Part shown: in pieces, positions 45,605-54,830 of the stretch
Position numbering within the stretch: the first letter of the stretch is position 1
Layout: every line of letters begins with the position of its first letter
NCBI RefSeq assembly: GCF_900699765.1
Contig: NZ_CAADHO010000002.1
Span: 620,001 to 684,000 of the forward strand
DNA length: 64,000 nucleotides
Direction: 5' to 3'
Source: Desulfoluna butyratoxydans
Lineage (GTDB): Bacteria; Desulfobacterota; Desulfobacteria; Desulfobacterales; Desulfolunaceae
Notes under the pieces: model-generated
Databases searched by the model: none
Told to the model about the DNA's origin: nothing
Seen by the model: only the letters and a program-made list of their open reading frames with translations
Position numbers and translations under genes: made by a program

Positions 45605-45752
45605 CGGTACTGCTGCCTCACCACGTGGCCCCGGGGCCATTTTTTACGTTAAGGTTTTTTTGCACATGTAACGGTTCAGCCTTTGGTAACGCGACGCGTT
45701 AAAGCGCAACGTTTAAAGAAAACCGTTTCGTTACGTTGACATCAAACAAAAA

Positions 45753-45789
45753 CCAAAGGGGCCGTCACCGGATGTGGCGGCCCCTTTGG
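45753..45789 (-). terminator. Rho-independent terminator of proS
   Basis: A 12-bp perfect stem CCAAAGGGGCCG / CGGCCCCTTTGG is followed on the minus strand by TTTTTGTTT. Confidence 0.88.
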
Positions 45790-45794
45790 GGGTA

Positions 45795-47315
45795 TTAGTA
45801 TGCCTTGGCGAAGATCACCCGTTTTTTGCTGGGTTTGCCGCAGCAGATGCAGGTGCCCTCTTCTTCCTCGCCTTCAAAGGGGATGCATCGGATGGTGACC
45901 TTCAGGTCGGTTTTGATCTTTTCTTCACAGTCGCCGTCTCCGCACCAGTGGGAGAGGGCAAACCCGCCGTGGATTTCGGGCTTCTCTTCATTTTCCGGGG
46001 TGAACCAGGCGTAGAAGGCCTCTTTGTCGTCCATGGGACGGGTGTTGGCTTCTCGGTGGGCCAGGGCCCGGTCGAAGAGGGTCTGCTGGATCTCGTCCAG
46101 GATGGCGGGCAGGGTGGCCAGGAGCTCTTCGCGCTTGACGCCGCGCTTCTCCTTGGGGGAGAGGTCGCGGCGGGCCATGAAGACCGAGTCCTCTTTCATG
46201 TCCCGGGGGCCGATCTCGGCGCGGACGGGAATGCCTTTTTTGATCCAGTCCCAGCCTCGGGCGCCGCCGATCTCGCGCTCGTCCACTTCCACTTCGATGG
46301 CACGGCCGTGGTAGGTCACCTGGGAGAGCTCTTCGGCCAGCTTGCGGGTGTAGGCCAGCACCGCCTCTTTCTCTTCGGGCTTGCGGAAGATGGGCAGGAG
46401 CACGATGTGGGCCGGGGCGATGCGGGGGGGCATGATGACGCCGTCGTCGTCGCCGTGGGTCATGATCATGCCGCCGATGAGGCGGGTGGAGGTGCCCCAG
46501 GAGGTGGTCCAGGCGTACTCTTCTTTTTCATCGGCGCTCTGGAAGGTGATGCCCGATCCCTTGGCGAAGTTCTGGCCGAGGAAGTGGGAGGTCCCAGCCT
46601 GCAGGGCTTTTCGGTCCTGCATCATGGCTTCGATGCAGAGGGTGTCCACGGCGCCGGGGAATCGTTCGGAGTCTGACTTGCGGCCCCTGATTACCGGCAT
46701 GGCGAGATACTCTTCAGCAAAATTGGCGTAGACCTCCAGCATCTGCTCGGTGCGGGAAATCGCCTCTTCGGAGGTGGCATGGGCGGTGTGCCCTTCCTGC
46801 CAGAGGAACTCACTGGTGCGCAGGAAGGTCCGGGTGCGCATTTCCCAGCGCACCACGTTGGCCCACTGGTTGATGAGGACGGGAAGGTCCCTGTAGCTGG
46901 TGATCCATTTGGCAAAGGAGTCCCCGATGATGGTCTCGGAGGTGGGGCGCACGATGAGGGGCTCGGCGAGCTCCCCTGCGGGCACCAGGCCCCCTTCGGG
47001 CCCTGCTTCAAGGCGGTGGTGGGTCACCACGGCGCACTCCTTGGCAAAGCCCTCCACGTGTTCGGCTTCTTTTTCAAGGAAGCTCAAGGGGATGAAAAGG
47101 GGAAAGTAGGCGTTTCTCACGCCGGTTTTTTTGAACTTGGCGTCCATGGACTTCTGGATGTTTTCCCAGAGGGCATAGCCCCAGGGCTTGATCACCATGC
47201 ACCCGCGCACAGGGGAGCTTTCGGCCATGTCGGAGGCCTTGACCACCTGCTGGTACCACTGGGGGTAGTCTTCGGTTCGGGTGGGGGTAATCGCTGTCTG
47301 TACCTTTTTTGCCAT
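45795..47315 (-). CDS. proS: Prolyl-tRNA synthetase, archaeal/eukaryal type
   Basis: 506 aa from the ATG at 47315 with GAGGAC upstream. A class II synthetase. Motif 1 region GCMVIKPWGYALWENIQKSMDAKFKKTGVRNAYFPLFIP, motif 2 VVRWEMRTRTFLRTSEFLWQEGHTAH and motif 3 TRLIGGMIMTHGDDDGVIMPPRIAP are clear, then the anticodon domain (about 280-400). A C-terminal zinc-binding extension has CICCGKPSKKRVIFAKAY ending in Tyr, the mark of the archaeal/eukaryal (ProS3) form without the bacterial INS editing domain. The upstream neighbour on the strand is ispG, 72 bp away. Confidence 0.96.
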   Translation of the reverse strand: MAKKVQTAITPTRTEDYPQWYQQVVKASDMAESSPVRGCMVIKPWGYALWENIQKSMDAKFKKTGVRNAYFPLFIPLSFLEKEAEHVEGFAKECAVVTHHRLEAGPEGGLVPAGELAEPLIVRPTSETIIGDSFAKWITSYRDLPVLINQWANVVRWEMRTRTFLRTSEFLWQEGHTAHATSEEAISRTEQMLEVYANFAEEYLAMPVIRGRKSDSERFPGAVDTLCIEAMMQDRKALQAGTSHFLGQNFAKGSGITFQSADEKEEYAWTTSWGTSTRLIGGMIMTHGDDDGVIMPPRIAPAHIVLLPIFRKPEEKEAVLAYTRKLAEELSQVTYHGRAIEVEVDEREIGGARGWDWIKKGIPVRAEIGPRDMKEDSVFMARRDLSPKEKRGVKREELLATLPAILDEIQQTLFDRALAHREANTRPMDDKEAFYAWFTPENEEKPEIHGGFALSHWCGDGDCEEKIKTDLKVTIRCIPFEGEEEEGTCICCGKPSKKRVIFAKAY

Positions 47316-47387
47316 TGTCGTCCTCATGGGTATATCGGCCGGTTTTTAATGCAGGCCGTGATCGTTTCTTTATGGTCTGTTGAGTCG

Positions 47388-48464
47388 TTACGCTTTATTT
47401 TTTTCAAAATCATCGATGGCGGCCAGGAGCACCTCCACCAACTGATCTTCGGGGAATTTTTTCACCACCTGCCCCTTTTTGAACAGAATCCCGATGCCGT
47501 GGCCGCCCGCAACGCCGATGTCGGCTTCCCGGGCTTCTCCGGGGCCGTTGACCACGCATCCCATGATGGCGATCTTGATGGGCGTCTTTCGGCCGATGAG
47601 GGCCTGTTCCACCTGTTCCACGATGGAGAACAGGTCGATGTTGCAGCGGCCGCAGGTGGGGCAGGAGACGATCTCCGGGCCGAAGCGCCGGAGTTCCAGG
47701 GACTTTAAGATCTCCTGGCCCACGCGGATCTCCTCCACGGGGTCCCGGGTCAGGGAGACGCGGATGGTGTCCCCGATGCCCTCGGAGAGGAGCATGCCGA
47801 TGCCGATGGAGGATTTTACCACCCCGGGAAACAGGGAGCCAGCTTCGGTAACCCCCACGTGCAGGGGGTAGTCCACCTGACCGGAGAGGAGGCGGTAGGC
47901 CTCCACAGTGCGTGTGACGTCCGACGCCTTCAGGGAGATCTTGATGTCGAAAAAGTCGAGCTCCTCAAGGATACGGATGTTCTCCATGGCACTGGCCACC
48001 ATGGCCTCGGGGGTGACCCCGTCGAACCGGTCCAGGATCTCCTGGGAGAGGGACCCGGCGTTGACCCCGATGCGGATGGGCAAGCCGCGTTCCTTGGCGC
48101 AGGTGACCACCTTGACGACCTTTTCCCGGCTGCCGATGTTCCCCGGGTTGATGCGCAGGGCATCGGCTCCGTTTTCAGCGGCGGCAATGGCCAGCCGATG
48201 GTCGAAGTGGATGTCTGCGATGAGGGGAATGGCGATCTCTTTTTTGATGGCGGCGATGGCTTCGGCCGCCTCCATGCCGGGAACCGCCACCCGGACGATC
48301 TCGCACCCTGCCTCTTGCAGGCGGTGGATCTGGGCCACGGTGGCCTTGATGTCTTCGGTGCGGGTGTTGGTCATGGACTGCACCGAGATGGGGGCGTCAC
48401 CGCCCACGGCCACCCCTCCGACACGGAGGGTTCGTGTTTTTTTTCGTGTCTGAACCAGGGACAT
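47388..48464 (-). CDS. ispG: 4-Hydroxy-3-methylbut-2-enyl-diphosphate synthase (IspG/GcpE)
   Basis: 358 aa. A [4Fe-4S] enzyme of the MEP isoprenoid pathway that converts MEcPP to HMBPP. It has the N-terminal TIM barrel (SVQSMTNTRTEDIKATVAQIHRLQEAGCEIVRVAVPG, IADIHFDHRLA, LRINPGNIG). The C-terminal reductase-like domain has cluster cysteines in SCPTCGRCNIDL and NGPGEAREADIGVAGG. Length is that of the standard bacterial two-domain form. The gene precedes proS, an arrangement common in Desulfobacterota. Confidence 0.96.
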   Translation of the reverse strand: MSLVQTRKKTRTLRVGGVAVGGDAPISVQSMTNTRTEDIKATVAQIHRLQEAGCEIVRVAVPGMEAAEAIAAIKKEIAIPLIADIHFDHRLAIAAAENGADALRINPGNIGSREKVVKVVTCAKERGLPIRIGVNAGSLSQEILDRFDGVTPEAMVASAMENIRILEELDFFDIKISLKASDVTRTVEAYRLLSGQVDYPLHVGVTEAGSLFPGVVKSSIGIGMLLSEGIGDTIRVSLTRDPVEEIRVGQEILKSLELRRFGPEIVSCPTCGRCNIDLFSIVEQVEQALIGRKTPIKIAIMGCVVNGPGEAREADIGVAGGHGIGILFKKGQVVKKFPEDQLVEVLLAAIDDFEKNKA

Positions 48465-49084
48465 GGGTCGTATCTCTTTCGTCGGAAGGGGCCGGTGCCA
48501 TACGGCTTCGGCAGGGTGGGGCCGTTACGGGCCGGGGCAGACTCACCCCGGCGCGATGCCGTGGGGCTTGGCGAAAGCGCCTTCCAACTGTTATTGTATC
48601 AGACGGGTTGTGGGCAAACCAGACGGTTCCCTCTCGTCGTGATGCATGTCTGAACGTCGGGCTCCCGGAAATGTAACAAACAGATCACTTGATTCACGGG
48701 GTTGCCGCCTTGTCCGGCGGTGAGCCGCCAGGGAGCCTTGTCTTTGTGGCGACCTGCTCCGCGGGGCGCGATCCGTGGGATACATCCGGGGGTCTTTCTT
48801 TATGTAACGACACGGAAAAACAGACAAACATCCCGTGCGCCACGGGGCGGTGTCCGTGGCCATGGTCTTGGAGACGATGGTCACCACCGGAGCGTGGATG
48901 CCACCTGCCGGTCGGGATGAGTGGAGTGCGTTGTTTTTGGCGGGAGCCGTTACGGTAAATGTTGGAAAAGAGTATCAGAACAGCACAGCCCATGGCAAGG
49001 GAAATGAGGTGTGGAAAAGGCCCGTTTTATGGGGGCTTGGGGTAAATCAACCGAGGAACGATCTGTGTACGGGGAGGTAGCGCA
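48465..49084. other. Intergenic region, GC-rich with inverted repeats
   Basis: About 620 bp between divergent ispG and the CQLG-repeat gene. It contains several short inverted repeats, for example CCGCC-TTGT-CCGGCGG, GGCGG-TGA-GCCGCC near 48710-48735 and CACCGG/CCGGT near 48885-48910. None has a T-run. Short open frames on both strands have no ribosome sites and no recognisable sequence. The region could hold a structured leader of the next gene, but I cannot name one. Confidence 0.4.
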
Positions 49085-49483
49085 ATGGCAGTGTCAAAAG
49101 ACCAGGTAGTCAAAGAGTTGAAAGGGGCTGCAAGGCAGGGGCGTATCAGCTGCGCCCTGGCCTTGTCCACGGCCCTGCGCTGTGGTGTGACCCCCGGGGA
49201 GGCCGGGTCATGCCTTGATGAGCTCAAGATTCGTATCGAGACCTGCCAGCTGGGGCTGTTCGGGTTCGGTCCGGACAAGCAGAAACGGATCCAGATTCCT
49301 GAGATCATCTCCGAAGAGGTGGCCGGCTGGCTGAATGAACGTGCCGAGGCAAAGGGGCACGTCACCTGTGCGGAGATTTTTGTCAAGGCCAAGGAGGACG
49401 GTCTCTCCCGGGCCCTACTGGCCGGGGCCTGCGAAAAGACCGGGGTCAAGATTCGGGCATGCCAGCTGGGGGCCTTTGGATAA
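49085..49483 (+). CDS. Duplicated CQLG(L/A)FG-motif protein of unknown function
   Basis: 132 aa, GGAGG 7 nt before the ATG. Two homologous halves: residues about 20-61 (ISCALALSTALRCGVTPGEAGSCLDELKIRIETCQLGLFG) and about 91-132 (VTCAEIFVKAKEDGLSRALLAGACEKTGVKIRACQLGAFG). Each half is helical and ends with I-R-x-C-Q-L-G-x-F-G, with an earlier Cys-Ala pair. The pattern suggests a small winged-helix-like or cysteine-dependent unit, but I do not recognise a named family. It precedes the rubredoxin gene by 155 bp. Confidence 0.75.
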   Translation: MAVSKDQVVKELKGAARQGRISCALALSTALRCGVTPGEAGSCLDELKIRIETCQLGLFGFGPDKQKRIQIPEIISEEVAGWLNERAEAKGHVTCAEIFVKAKEDGLSRALLAGACEKTGVKIRACQLGAFG

Positions 49484-49638
49484 ATTAGGCCGCGGGTATG
49501 GGGGGCTGAGGCAAAACACCTTGGAATAATATCGAAAAACTTGGTAGGTTATGCCGTAGTGCCCTTTTGTTGGTTCCGACAGCAGCCCGACATGATTGTG
49601 GTGTCGACCCCCCGTCAATCCTTTCAGGAGGTACTTCC

Positions 49639-49848
49639 ATGGCTTCACTCAAAGACATGTATCAATGCCAGGTCCACAACTGCGGTTATGTGTACGACCC
49701 CGACAAAGGGGAACCCAAAACCAGCACCCCGCCCGGCACCGCGTTCAAGGATCTGCCCGATGACTGGGCCTGCCCCTTCTGCCAGGCCTCCAAAAAGAGT
49801 TTCCGGCCCCTGGCCGGTCCCGGCTCGGTGGCGGAGGAGGAGGGGTAG
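49639..49848 (+). CDS. Rubredoxin with a CX4C first metal-binding pair
   Basis: 69 aa, AGGAGGT 6 nt before the ATG. A one-iron electron carrier. Iron ligands are C10, C15, C45 and C48. The second pair is standard (CPFC), but the first is C-QVHN-C rather than CxxC, two residues longer. An identical spacing is known for the second rubredoxin (Rd2) of Desulfovibrio desulfuricans, which has an altered redox and spectral behaviour. [22 protein letters not shown] and the aromatic core are normal. The C-terminal tail is extended by about 12 residues ([10 protein letters not shown]). Confidence 0.95.
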   Translation: MASLKDMYQCQVHNCGYVYDPDKGEPKTSTPPGTAFKDLPDDWACPFCQASKKSFRPLAGPGSVAEEEG

Positions 49849-49854
49849 GGAGGC

Positions 49855-49893
49855 CGGCGGGCCGCCGGAGGCTTGTTTGATCTGAATAGTTAC
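49855..49893 (+). repeat. Remnant of a MITE right end
   Basis: GGGCCGCCGGAGGCTTGT followed by CTGAATAGTTAC, the right terminus of the 230-bp and 121-bp elements. The left part is missing. Confidence 0.6.
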
Positions 49894-49911
49894 CGCTGTG
49901 ACGCCTTAAAA

Positions 49912-49960
49912 AAAACGGGCCGTATCCCATCCTTTTTTCGGATGGGATACGGCCCGTTTT
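49912..49960. terminator. Bidirectional terminator between rubredoxin and the MBL gene
   Basis: A perfect 21-bp stem (AAAACGGGCCGTATCCCATCC and its complement, loop TTTTTTC) has A-runs and T-runs at its ends. It serves the converging rubredoxin and MBL-fold genes. Confidence 0.92.
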
Positions 49961-49999
49961 GATTTGGTACCGGAGTCCGGGCGTCATGCCCGCCCCCTT

Positions 50000-50626
50000 C
50001 TACTTAAGAAAGGGGTTGTACTGCTTTTCGGTGCCGATGGTGGTCTTGGGACCGTGGCCGGTGTAGACCACGGTGTCATCGGGCAGGGAAAAGAGCTGCT
50101 CCTTGATGCTGGCGATGAGGGTGGCGTAGTTGCCGCCGGGGAGGTCGGTTCTTCCGATGGAGCCGTAGAAGAGGGTATCCCCTGCAAAGGCCGCCTTCTC
50201 GTCCTTGCAGTACAAGGTGATCCCGCCGGGGGTGTGGCCCGGTGTGTGGAGGACCGCCAGGGTCTTGTTGCCGAAGGTGATGGTGTCACCGTCGGTGAGG
50301 AGACGGTCGGCCGGGGGCGAGTTTTCCGCCTTGAGCCCAAAGGCCATGGCCGTCACCGAGAGCTCCTGGAGCATGGACGCGTCGGCTTCATGGATCATGA
50401 GCTCGGCGCCCGTGGCCTCTTTCAGGCGCTTGTTGGCCCCCACATGGTCAAAGTGGCCGTGGGTGTTGATGATGGCTTTAACGGTGAGCTTTTCATCGGC
50501 CAGGGCCTTCAAGATACGTGAGGCGTCGTCGCCGGGATCGATAACCACTGCTTCGCGGGTGGTTTCACATCCGAGGATGATGCAGTTTGCACCGATGGGT
50601 CCCACAACAAGGTCTGTGATCAACAA
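50000..50626 (-). CDS. MBL-fold metallohydrolase (glyoxalase II-like)
   Basis: 208 aa, probable TTG start with AGGAGG 9 nt upstream. The dinuclear zinc site is intact: THGHFDHVGA (HxHxDH), a later His in LHTPGHTPGG, Asp in FAGDTLF and a final His in YTGHGPKTT. The small size without the glyoxalase II C-terminal domain matches the YcbL-type hydrolases. It is the last gene of the riboflavin/nusB run, 19 bp after nusB. Substrate is probably a glutathione or other thioester, or a small ester. Confidence 0.92.
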   Translation of the reverse strand: MLITDLVVGPIGANCIILGCETTREAVVIDPGDDASRILKALADEKLTVKAIINTHGHFDHVGANKRLKEATGAELMIHEADASMLQELSVTAMAFGLKAENSPPADRLLTDGDTITFGNKTLAVLHTPGHTPGGITLYCKDEKAAFAGDTLFYGSIGRTDLPGGNYATLIASIKEQLFSLPDDTVVYTGHGPKTTIGTEKQYNPFLK

Positions 50627-50645
50627 GGTCGGGTCCTCCTAAAGT

Positions 50646-51050
50646 TTAGCTTTTGTCAGCGGACACGGCATCGAGGATACCGTTGATAAAGGCGCCCGAC
50701 TCTGCGGTTCCAAAGTGTTTGCCGATCTCAATGGCCTCGTTGATGGCTACCTTGTCCGGGACATCTTCAAGGAACATGATCTCAAACACCCCGACCCGCA
50801 AGGCATTGCGATCCACGGAAGACATGCGGTAGACCTTCCAGTTCTTGGATCGGTTTGCAATGGCGGCGTCGATCTCTTCCAGGTTGTCCAGGACACCTTC
50901 GGTGAGGGTATCGAAAAAGGGCAGATACGCCTCGTCGGTGATGTAGTTGTCCCGAAAGAGCTGCACCGCGTCGTGGCGGGCCTGGGGCTTTATATCCGCA
51001 AAAAAGAGAGCCTGCAACGCAAGCTCCCGTGCGCCTCGTCTTACTCCCAT
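50646..51050 (-). CDS. nusB: Transcription antitermination factor NusB
   Basis: 134 aa. An all-helical RNA-binding protein that acts with NusE at boxA of rRNA leaders. It begins RRGARELALQALFFAD and has FFDTLTEGVLDNLEEIDAAI and RNALRVGVFEIMFLEDVPDKVAINEAIEIGKHFG, which are the family landmarks. Its ATG directly follows the ribH stop codon (TAA-ATG, no gap), the common ribH-nusB arrangement. Confidence 0.95.
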   Translation of the reverse strand: MGVRRGARELALQALFFADIKPQARHDAVQLFRDNYITDEAYLPFFDTLTEGVLDNLEEIDAAIANRSKNWKVYRMSSVDRNALRVGVFEIMFLEDVPDKVAINEAIEIGKHFGTAESGAFINGILDAVSADKS

Positions 51051-51530
51051 TTACTTCTGTCCTTCATCCATGACGGTCATGAGGTTGGCCATTTCGATGG
51101 CAGACAGGGCACAGTCAAAGCCTTTGTTCCCGGCTTTTGTGCCGGCCCGTTCAATGGCCTGCTCGATGGTATCGGTGGTGACGACCCCGAAGATGACGGG
51201 GATGTTGGCTTCCAGGCTGACATGGGCCACGCCCTTGGATACTTCGGCGCAGACGTAGTCAAAGTGGGGGGTGGCCCCGCGGATGACGGCACCCAGGCAG
51301 ATGACGGCATCGTATTTTTCGGTCTGCACGGCTTTCTGGGCCAGCAGGGGAATCTCAAAGGCACCGGGGACCTTGATGATGTCGATGTCTGCGTCTTTTG
51401 TGCCGCTGCGCGTCAGGGCGTCCACGGCACCGCCCACAAGGCGTTCGGTGATGAAGTCGTTGAAACGGCTTACGACGATGGCAAATTTTTTGCCTTCGGA
51501 GGTCAGGCTGGACTGGATGATATTGGGCAT
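51051..51530 (-). CDS. ribH: 6,7-Dimethyl-8-ribityllumazine synthase
   Basis: 159 aa. Condenses 5-amino-6-ribitylaminouracil with DHBP in riboflavin synthesis and forms icosahedral or pentameric shells. Landmarks: [56 protein letters not shown] (catalytic His region) and [28 protein letters not shown]. Length is normal. Confidence 0.97.
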   Translation of the reverse strand: MPNIIQSSLTSEGKKFAIVVSRFNDFITERLVGGAVDALTRSGTKDADIDIIKVPGAFEIPLLAQKAVQTEKYDAVICLGAVIRGATPHFDYVCAEVSKGVAHVSLEANIPVIFGVVTTDTIEQAIERAGTKAGNKGFDCALSAIEMANLMTVMDEGQK

Positions 51531-51583
51531 GGTGAGTCCCTTTCCCTATTGGTTTATAGGCGTCAGTCTAAAATGTGAAAACA

Positions 51584-51609
51584 GGAGCGGCAGGCAAGCC
51601 GACCGCTCC
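51584..51609 (-). terminator. Hairpin after ribBA
   Basis: GGAGCGG and CCGCTCC pair, with an inner GGC/GCC helix, and TGTTTTC follows on the minus strand. It is a weak T-run, so perhaps only partial termination before ribH. Confidence 0.5.
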
Positions 51610-51633
51610 GGGTTTGTTGTCCTTGGGGACTCC

Positions 51634-52863
51634 CTACATGTTGTGGGAGTCTTTTTTGGGCTCGATGTTCAGGGTGTGGCCCATCTTCAGCTTCTTGCAG
51701 GTCAGGTAGCCCTGGTTGTAGACGTTGGTGTGCACCTCAATGGGTACCTGCTCCACAACGGAGAGCCCGTAGCCCTGAAGGCCAACCATCTTCTTGGGGT
51801 TGTTGGTCATGAGGCGCATCTTGCGCACGCCGATGTCGGCGAGCATCTGGGCCCCGATGCCGTAATCCCTCAGGTCTGCCTTGAAGCCGAGCTTTTCGTT
51901 GGCTTCCACGGTGTCGTAGCCCTGGCGCTGGAGCTCGTAGGCCTTCAGCTTGTTTACCAGGCCGATGCCGCGGCCTTCCTGGCGAAGGTAGAGGATGACC
52001 CCTGAGCCTTCGTCGTTGATGCGGGCCATGGCACGCTGGAGCTGATCGCCGCAGTCGCACTTCATGGACCCGAAGATATCGCCGGTCATGCACTCGGAGT
52101 GGACGCGTACGAGAACGGGCTCCTCCGGGTTGATTTCCCCTTTGACCATGGCGATGTGGGTGAGGTTGTCCAGGTCGTTTTCATAGGCGATGATCTTGAA
52201 GTCCCCGCCAAAGGAGGTGGGGATGATGGTCTCGGCGGCCCGCTTGACGAAGGACTCCTTCTTCATGCGGTACTCCACCAGGTCCGCCACGGTGCAGATG
52301 CCGATGCCGTGCTCCTTGCTGAACTCCTCCAGGGAGGGCATGCGGGCCATGGTGCCGTCGTCATCCATGATCTCGCAGATAACGGCGGCGGGCTTGAGAC
52401 CGGCAAGGCGCGCCAGGTCCACGGATCCTTCGGTCTGGCCCACGCGGACCATGACCCCGCCGTCACGGGCGCGCAAGGGGAAGATGTGGCCCGGGCGGGC
52501 AATGTCGGCCGCCTTGGTCTCATCGGCCACCGCCGTCAGGATGGTGGTGGCGCGGTCCGCGGCGGAGATGCCGGTGGTAACCCCTTTTTTGGCCTCGATG
52601 GAGACGGTGAACCCGGTGCCGAACTGGCTGGTGTTGTCGTCCACCATCATGGGCAGGTCCAGGTGGTCGCACATCTGAGAGGACATGGGCAGGCAGATGA
52701 GCCCCCGTCCGTATTTGGCCATGAAGTTGATGGCCTCGGGAGTGACCGCCTCGGCGGCCATGGTCAGGTCTCCTTCGTTTTCACGGTCTTCGTCATCGGC
52801 CAGGATGACCATGCGACCTGCGCGAATCTCTTCAATGGCTTCTTCGATGGATATAACGGGCAT
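51634..52863 (-). CDS. ribBA: Bifunctional DHBP synthase / GTP cyclohydrolase II
   Basis: 409 aa. The N-terminal half (about 1-200) makes 3,4-dihydroxy-2-butanone 4-phosphate from ribulose 5-phosphate, with the acidic metal site [20 protein letters not shown] and [21 protein letters not shown]. The C-terminal half opens GTP, with the zinc site [18 protein letters not shown] (three Cys), [17 protein letters not shown] and RLMTNNPKK. Both halves look active. It has its own upstream gap of 76 bp with a hairpin. Confidence 0.97.
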   Translation of the reverse strand: MPVISIEEAIEEIRAGRMVILADDEDRENEGDLTMAAEAVTPEAINFMAKYGRGLICLPMSSQMCDHLDLPMMVDDNTSQFGTGFTVSIEAKKGVTTGISAADRATTILTAVADETKAADIARPGHIFPLRARDGGVMVRVGQTEGSVDLARLAGLKPAAVICEIMDDDGTMARMPSLEEFSKEHGIGICTVADLVEYRMKKESFVKRAAETIIPTSFGGDFKIIAYENDLDNLTHIAMVKGEINPEEPVLVRVHSECMTGDIFGSMKCDCGDQLQRAMARINDEGSGVILYLRQEGRGIGLVNKLKAYELQRQGYDTVEANEKLGFKADLRDYGIGAQMLADIGVRKMRLMTNNPKKMVGLQGYGLSVVEQVPIEVHTNVYNQGYLTCKKLKMGHTLNIEPKKDSHNM

Positions 52864-52901
52864 ATCAGACTCCTCTTACTCCTCTTGCTCTCACTATATA
52901 A

Positions 52902-52926
52902 AGGGACCCGCATCGGTCCCTTTTTC
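52902..52926. terminator. Hairpin between ribE and ribBA
   Basis: AAAGGGACC-CGCATC-GGTCCCTTT, with a T-run on the plus strand and a short A/T stretch on the other. On the minus strand it could reduce read-through from ribE into ribBA. Confidence 0.5.
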
Positions 52927-52939
52927 TTGCGTCGTCGGC

Positions 52940-53596
52940 TTACAAAAATCCCTTGTCGGCCAGAAAGGCCATGTCGATGGAAGGGGCTTGGGGCTTCTGA
53001 TCGGGCTTGGGCGTCATGAGAAATTTTTCGATGTACTTCCCCACCATGTCGGTTTCGATGTTGACGATGGAACCGGGCGGCTTCTGGCCGATGCTGGTGA
53101 TTTCTGCTGTGTGGGGAATGATGCTCAGGGTGAAGGTGGTGTCGGTGACGGCGTTGATGGTCAGGCTGATGCCGTCTACTGCCACGGAGCCCTTTTCAAT
53201 CATGTAGCGGGAGAGGTGCTTTTCCACGGCAATGGTGACGATGACCGCGTTGGCCTGACGCTCTTTGCTGACAATGGTGCCCACGCCGTCCACATGGCCG
53301 GAGACGATGTGGCCGTCTAAGCGGTCGGAGAGGCGCAGGGCGCGTTCCAGGTTGACGCGTGAGCCCACGTGGATGGTGGAAAAGACGGTGCGGTTAATGG
53401 TTTCGGGGGCTACGTCCACTTCAAAGCGGCGGCCGTCCAGGACCACGGCGGTGAGGCAGGAACCGTTCACAGCGATGCTGTCCCCGATCTTGACGCGGTC
53501 GAGGGGAAAGTCTGCCTCGATGGCAAAGCGGGACCCCTGGCCTGTGGGGCGGATGTCCCTGATGGTGCCGAATCCTTCAATAATTCCGGTGAACAT
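52940..53596 (-). CDS. ribE: Riboflavin synthase, alpha subunit
   Basis: 218 aa. Dismutates two lumazine molecules to riboflavin. Two lumazine-binding repeats are visible: [15 protein letters not shown] to [23 protein letters not shown], and [31 protein letters not shown] to [22 protein letters not shown]. The C-terminus ends with a short lysine/proline-rich tail. It lies 70 bp after ribD on the same strand. Confidence 0.96.
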   Translation of the reverse strand: MFTGIIEGFGTIRDIRPTGQGSRFAIEADFPLDRVKIGDSIAVNGSCLTAVVLDGRRFEVDVAPETINRTVFSTIHVGSRVNLERALRLSDRLDGHIVSGHVDGVGTIVSKERQANAVIVTIAVEKHLSRYMIEKGSVAVDGISLTINAVTDTTFTLSIIPHTAEITSIGQKPPGSIVNIETDMVGKYIEKFLMTPKPDQKPQAPSIDMAFLADKGFL

Positions 53597-53666
53597 ACCT
53601 CATCGCCTCTTCTCAAGAAAGCTGGTCCTGAAACGGCTGGCACGCCCCGCAGGGCGATCGGCATCT

Positions 53667-54767
53667 TTACAGGTAGCCCTCGATCATTACGTCATTGTCA
53701 AAGTGTCGAACAGCAACCCGGGAAAGGGTCAGGGCCTCGTCCATGGAGAGGGGCCCCTTGCCTGCGGTGACGGGAAACCCGTCGCCTCCTGTGAGGAGCT
53801 TGGGCGCGATGTAGATGCGGAACTTGTCCACGATCTTTGCGTCCAGGGCGGATTTGAGAAGGGTCGCTCCCCCTTCGAGGAGGATGCTCTGGATCTTCTC
53901 TTTTCCCAAGGTTGCCATGAGGCGGTCAAGATCCACGTGATTGTCCTTTAAGGGGACCTCAAGGACCCGCGCTCCGGCCGCCTCAAGGAGCGCCTTTTTC
54001 CGGAGGGGCTCCTCGGCGTCTGCCGGGATCTTACCGCAAACGATTATTGTATCAGAATCGGAATTGAGCTGCAATACCCTCGCCTGGTCGTCAATGGTGA
54101 GGCGACTGTCGAGGATGATGCGGACGGGGTCTTTTCCCCCGGATTCCAGGCGGCAGGTGAGGGAGGGGTTGTCGGCTTTGACCGTGCCGATGCCCACCAT
54201 GATAGCGTCCACGGCGTGCCGGAGCTCGTGGACATGGCGCCTGGAGGATTCGCCGGTGATCCACTGGGAGTGGCCCGTGGATGCGGCGGTGCGGCCGTCT
54301 AAGGTGGCGGCGCTTTTGGCCACCACAAAGGGGCGGCCTGTCTGCACGTGCTTGATGAACCCTTCGTTGAGGGCTTCGGCTTTTTCCCAAAGGATGCCGG
54401 AGGTCACCTCGACTCCCTGGGACCTGAGGCGTTCGATGCCGCCCGAGGCCACGGGGTTGGGGTCTTCCATGGCAATGAAGACACGCCGGATCCCGGCGTT
54501 CAAAATCTTTTCGGTGCAGGGCGGGGTCTTGCCGGTGTGGTTGCAGGGCTCCAGGGTAACATAGATGTCGCCGCCTTCGGCCCGGTCTCCTGCCTCATCA
54601 ATGGCAAAGACCTCGGCATGGGGGCCGCCGCAGGCCTTGTGCCAGCCGCGTCCCACCACCTGTCCGTTGTTGACCACCACAGCCCCGACCGCGGGGTTGG
54701 GGGAGGTCCATCCGATGCCTCGTGCCGCCAGGGCAAGGGCCATCTCCATGTACTCCTGAGCCTCCAT
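53667..54767 (-). CDS. ribD: Bifunctional pyrimidine deaminase/reductase
   Basis: 366 aa. The N-terminal cytidine-deaminase-like domain binds zinc through HAEVFAID and EPCNHTGKTPPC (H-A-E and C-x8-C). The C-terminal reductase has VAKSAATLDGRTAASTGHSQWITG, RHAVDAIMVGIGTVKADNPSLTCR, ILLEGGATL, and a substrate/NADPH site typical of RibD. Carries out the second and third steps of riboflavin synthesis. The long form (about 365) is complete. Confidence 0.96.
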   Translation of the reverse strand: MEAQEYMEMALALAARGIGWTSPNPAVGAVVVNNGQVVGRGWHKACGGPHAEVFAIDEAGDRAEGGDIYVTLEPCNHTGKTPPCTEKILNAGIRRVFIAMEDPNPVASGGIERLRSQGVEVTSGILWEKAEALNEGFIKHVQTGRPFVVAKSAATLDGRTAASTGHSQWITGESSRRHVHELRHAVDAIMVGIGTVKADNPSLTCRLESGGKDPVRIILDSRLTIDDQARVLQLNSDSDTIIVCGKIPADAEEPLRKKALLEAAGARVLEVPLKDNHVDLDRLMATLGKEKIQSILLEGGATLLKSALDAKIVDKFRIYIAPKLLTGGDGFPVTAGKGPLSMDEALTLSRVAVRHFDNDVMIEGYL

Positions 54768-54830
54768 GGCTCCCCCTTTGTTGCGCTGTTTGTAAAGCGC
54801 CGTCCCTTTAATGTGCCGGGGACGGCTCGG

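Noticed and set aside
48694..49080. Small open frames between ispG and the CQLG-repeat gene
   Set aside because: They overlap each other on both strands, lack ribosome sites and show no recognisable sequence or codon pattern.
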